The position numbers and the translations under genes are program-made. Shown here piece after piece: positions 62,733 through 64,000 of a stretch of 64,000 nucleotides of DNA. The number at the start of each line of letters is the position of its first letter. Position 1 is the stretch's first letter. The notes beneath the pieces were generated by a model, which did no database searches, was not told where the DNA came from, and saw nothing but the letters and a program-made list of their open reading frames with translations. Source of the stretch: Paracoccaceae bacterium (GTDB lineage: Bacteria; Pseudomonadota; Alphaproteobacteria; Rhodobacterales; Rhodobacteraceae); the NCBI GenBank assembly GCA_002402045.2, contig NVUX02000076.1, positions 1 through 64,000 on the forward strand. Reading direction: 5' to 3'.

Positions 62733-63734
62733 TTAGCTGCCCTTCTTATGCGCGGTATACCAGTCTGCCACTTTTTGCATCCCAAATAGCCGCCGAACCG
62801 GACGAACGACCCAGAGCCCATAGGCACTACTCAGGCCAGAGATAAACCGGATCATCATACCATTGCGCCCAAGGGCCACCCGCATAAACACCCGCGCATA
62901 CCCCGCTTTCAGCATTGGCTTTAGCACATTGTGCTTTGGGTTATTCACCAGATGTATCGCCATCAATGCTGGCCTAATGTTCTTTAGCCGCTGTGAACAC
63001 AGCACATCAAATTCGCATTTTGTCGCCACAACATTAATGAGCCGCCCCACCTGTGTCGGGCGACATGCACAAATGGGATCAAATCCGGTTATACCAGCCG
63101 CCACGGTCTTTTTTATCCGAAAGCCCTCGTCCGGATATACGCACGCAAGGCTTATCGCAATATCAGCGGCCAAAAATTCTGCAACCCGCAATGCAAAAAT
63201 ACTGCCGGCGCTAAACCCTAGCACAACAACCTTGTTATAATCCTCAGTCCGCATCTTTTCTCGCAGTGCGTTTGCTACATCATACGCATTGCCGCCAAAG
63301 CCCTCCACACCATCCAGAAAAAAGTTTTCAAGCGTTGAACGAATAGCCAGTACGTCCTTGGGCCCATCAGGAAGCAGAGATACAAAAACAGAAAGCGGAA
63401 CAAAAAACCCGCCGTTTTGACCACTAAACATAATATACAGGGTTTTTTGCGCGGCTAATGCATCAGGCGTTTTATAATACAGATGCGCCCCTAAATTCGG
63501 CTGTTTTTCCAGCTGTGGTTGCGCAGCTGCCCGCCGGCGCGCCGGTGCGGTCATATACCTGAATTGGGGGGCCAGTTTGCAAATGTCTCGCCCGCCGATA
63601 GCCGGAAGCTGAAGGTAGAGCCGCGTAAGATCGCCGGGCGGAAGATCATTACTGGCGCGTTGCAGGCAATGTAGCCGCAATATTGGCCGCTCTGTTGCTA
63701 GAATCTCAGCTAAATATGACGCCTCCGTCCCCAA
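62733..63734 (-). CDS. Alpha/beta-hydrolase-like protein downstream of an acyl carrier protein
   Basis: A 333-residue protein. A nucleophile elbow 'VVLGFSAGSIFALRVAEF' (G-F-S-A-G) sits near residue 170 after the strand 'TLYIMFSGQNGGFFVPL', as in alpha/beta hydrolases and thioesterases. The other catalytic residues cannot be assigned by eye. The start is TTG at 63734, directly after the stop of the carrier-protein gene, with AAGGA upstream, so translation is coupled. It may release or transfer an acyl group carried by that protein. Confidence 0.6.
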   Translation of the reverse strand: MGTEASYLAEILATERPILRLHCLQRASNDLPPGDLTRLYLQLPAIGGRDICKLAPQFRYMTAPARRRAAAQPQLEKQPNLGAHLYYKTPDALAAQKTLYIMFSGQNGGFFVPLSVFVSLLPDGPKDVLAIRSTLENFFLDGVEGFGGNAYDVANALREKMRTEDYNKVVVLGFSAGSIFALRVAEFLAADIAISLACVYPDEGFRIKKTVAAGITGFDPICACRPTQVGRLINVVATKCEFDVLCSQRLKNIRPALMAIHLVNNPKHNVLKPMLKAGYARVFMRVALGRNGMMIRFISGLSSAYGLWVVRPVRRLFGMQKVADWYTAHKKGS

Positions 63735-63995
63735 TTATCCTTGGCCAATTTTCGCGTGCAACCACTTTGAAAAGCCAGAAAATGTCGGATTGTCCATCAA
63801 GTCCGAAAACTCGATCTCGACATCAAGGCTTTCTTCAACATGCATGCAAAACTCAACAAACTTGATGCTTGAGTCGCTCAAATCCCTAAACGAAAAATCA
63901 GGTTGTTGGATCAGCTCAGCCTGAGTTCTTGAATTTTGTGGTTGAAAAACCTCGTCAATTGCACTGAACAGTGCTGCTTTTATGTGGTCTGTCAT
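63735..63995 (-). CDS. Acyl carrier protein-like
   Basis: An 86-residue carrier protein with the four-helix ACP pattern. The phosphopantetheine serine is Ser42 in 'FRDLSDSSIKFVEF' (D-S-S rather than D-S-L), followed by 'VEESLDVEIEFSDLMDNPTF', the typical acidic third helix region. It probably belongs to a biosynthetic gene cluster that continues beyond the right edge. It is coupled to the hydrolase gene. Confidence 0.82.
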   Translation of the reverse strand: MTDHIKAALFSAIDEVFQPQNSRTQAELIQQPDFSFRDLSDSSIKFVEFCMHVEESLDVEIEFSDLMDNPTFSGFSKWLHAKIGQG

Positions 63996-64000
63996 GGCAA

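Noticed and set aside
1-64000. tRNA, rRNA genes and CRISPR arrays
   Set aside because: No tRNA-like GTTCRANYC context, rRNA signature or regularly spaced short repeats were seen by eye on either strand; a covariance search would be needed to exclude a tRNA fully.

Overview
The window comes from the chromosome of an alphaproteobacterium, most likely a member of the Rhodobacterales (Roseobacter-type). Supporting evidence: a nuoA-N operon that runs on into birA, coaX and rnj; a DUF5337-type ORF just before nuoF; a tatABC cluster with Lys/Ala-rich tails; a perfect FNR-type box upstream of nuoA; mid-50s % GC judged by eye; and many ATGA start/stop overlaps. No rRNA, tRNA or CRISPR array was seen.

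Left part (1-21.7 kb). The edge holds the start of an IS3-family element that abuts a broken IS3 OrfB. Two DUF3592 membrane proteins and two secreted proteins of unknown function follow. Next come small regulatory and metabolic units: AraC and HxlR regulators, a SnoaL-like protein plus SDR, acetoacetate-CoA ligase, and a MerR regulator with a CadR/PbrR-like cysteine triad. A long leftward block carries SDR, a small membrane protein, AlkC-like glycosylase and ArsM as one overlapping operon, then an orphan FbpC-type ATPase and tatA-tatB-tatC-DUF815. Rightward genes follow: prfC, cytochrome c, a DEAD-box helicase with a terminator-like leader, and ppk2. fpr lies divergently.

Central part (21.7-45.9 kb). 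One leftward transcription unit contains all fourteen nuo genes plus at least seven accessory ORFs: a sulfotransferase (between nuoC and nuoD), an anchored 207-aa protein and a 727-aa secreted protein (between nuoD and nuoE), a second copy of the helix-hairpin-helix-like tail of NuoE, the DUF5337 protein, a 73-aa membrane protein and a lipoprotein (between nuoF and nuoG), and a 176-aa secreted protein (between nuoJ and nuoK). The 727-aa protein consists of eight tandem domains with exactly sixteen cysteines in eight evenly spaced pairs. The lipoprotein gene is bracketed by an 81-bp direct repeat of the 5' end of nuoG. A sigma-70-like promoter and an FNR box lie upstream of nuoA, after a 51-codon membrane ORF and its terminator.

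Right part (46-64 kb). An HTH/coiled-coil/TPR protein is followed by a complete bufferin (DUF2282-MNIO-DUF2063-DoxX) operon. Next are a LysR/DUF1127 pair sharing a palindrome, a degraded pentapeptide-repeat gene, divergent tesA and ybbA-ybbP, a Bax-inhibitor-1 family gene, rpmG, a NUDIX hydrolase, and rsfS-rlmH. An EF-hand / ECF sigma / anti-sigma-like / Spy-like cluster, a DUF983 gene, and an acyl-carrier-protein plus hydrolase pair running off the edge complete the window. A structured repeat of about 190 bp occurs twice (50.4 and 57.6 kb), each time between convergent genes. The strongest candidates for something undescribed are the eight-domain cysteine-repeat protein with its companion secreted ORFs inside the complex I operon, the nuoG 5'-end duplication, and the dispersed structured repeat.
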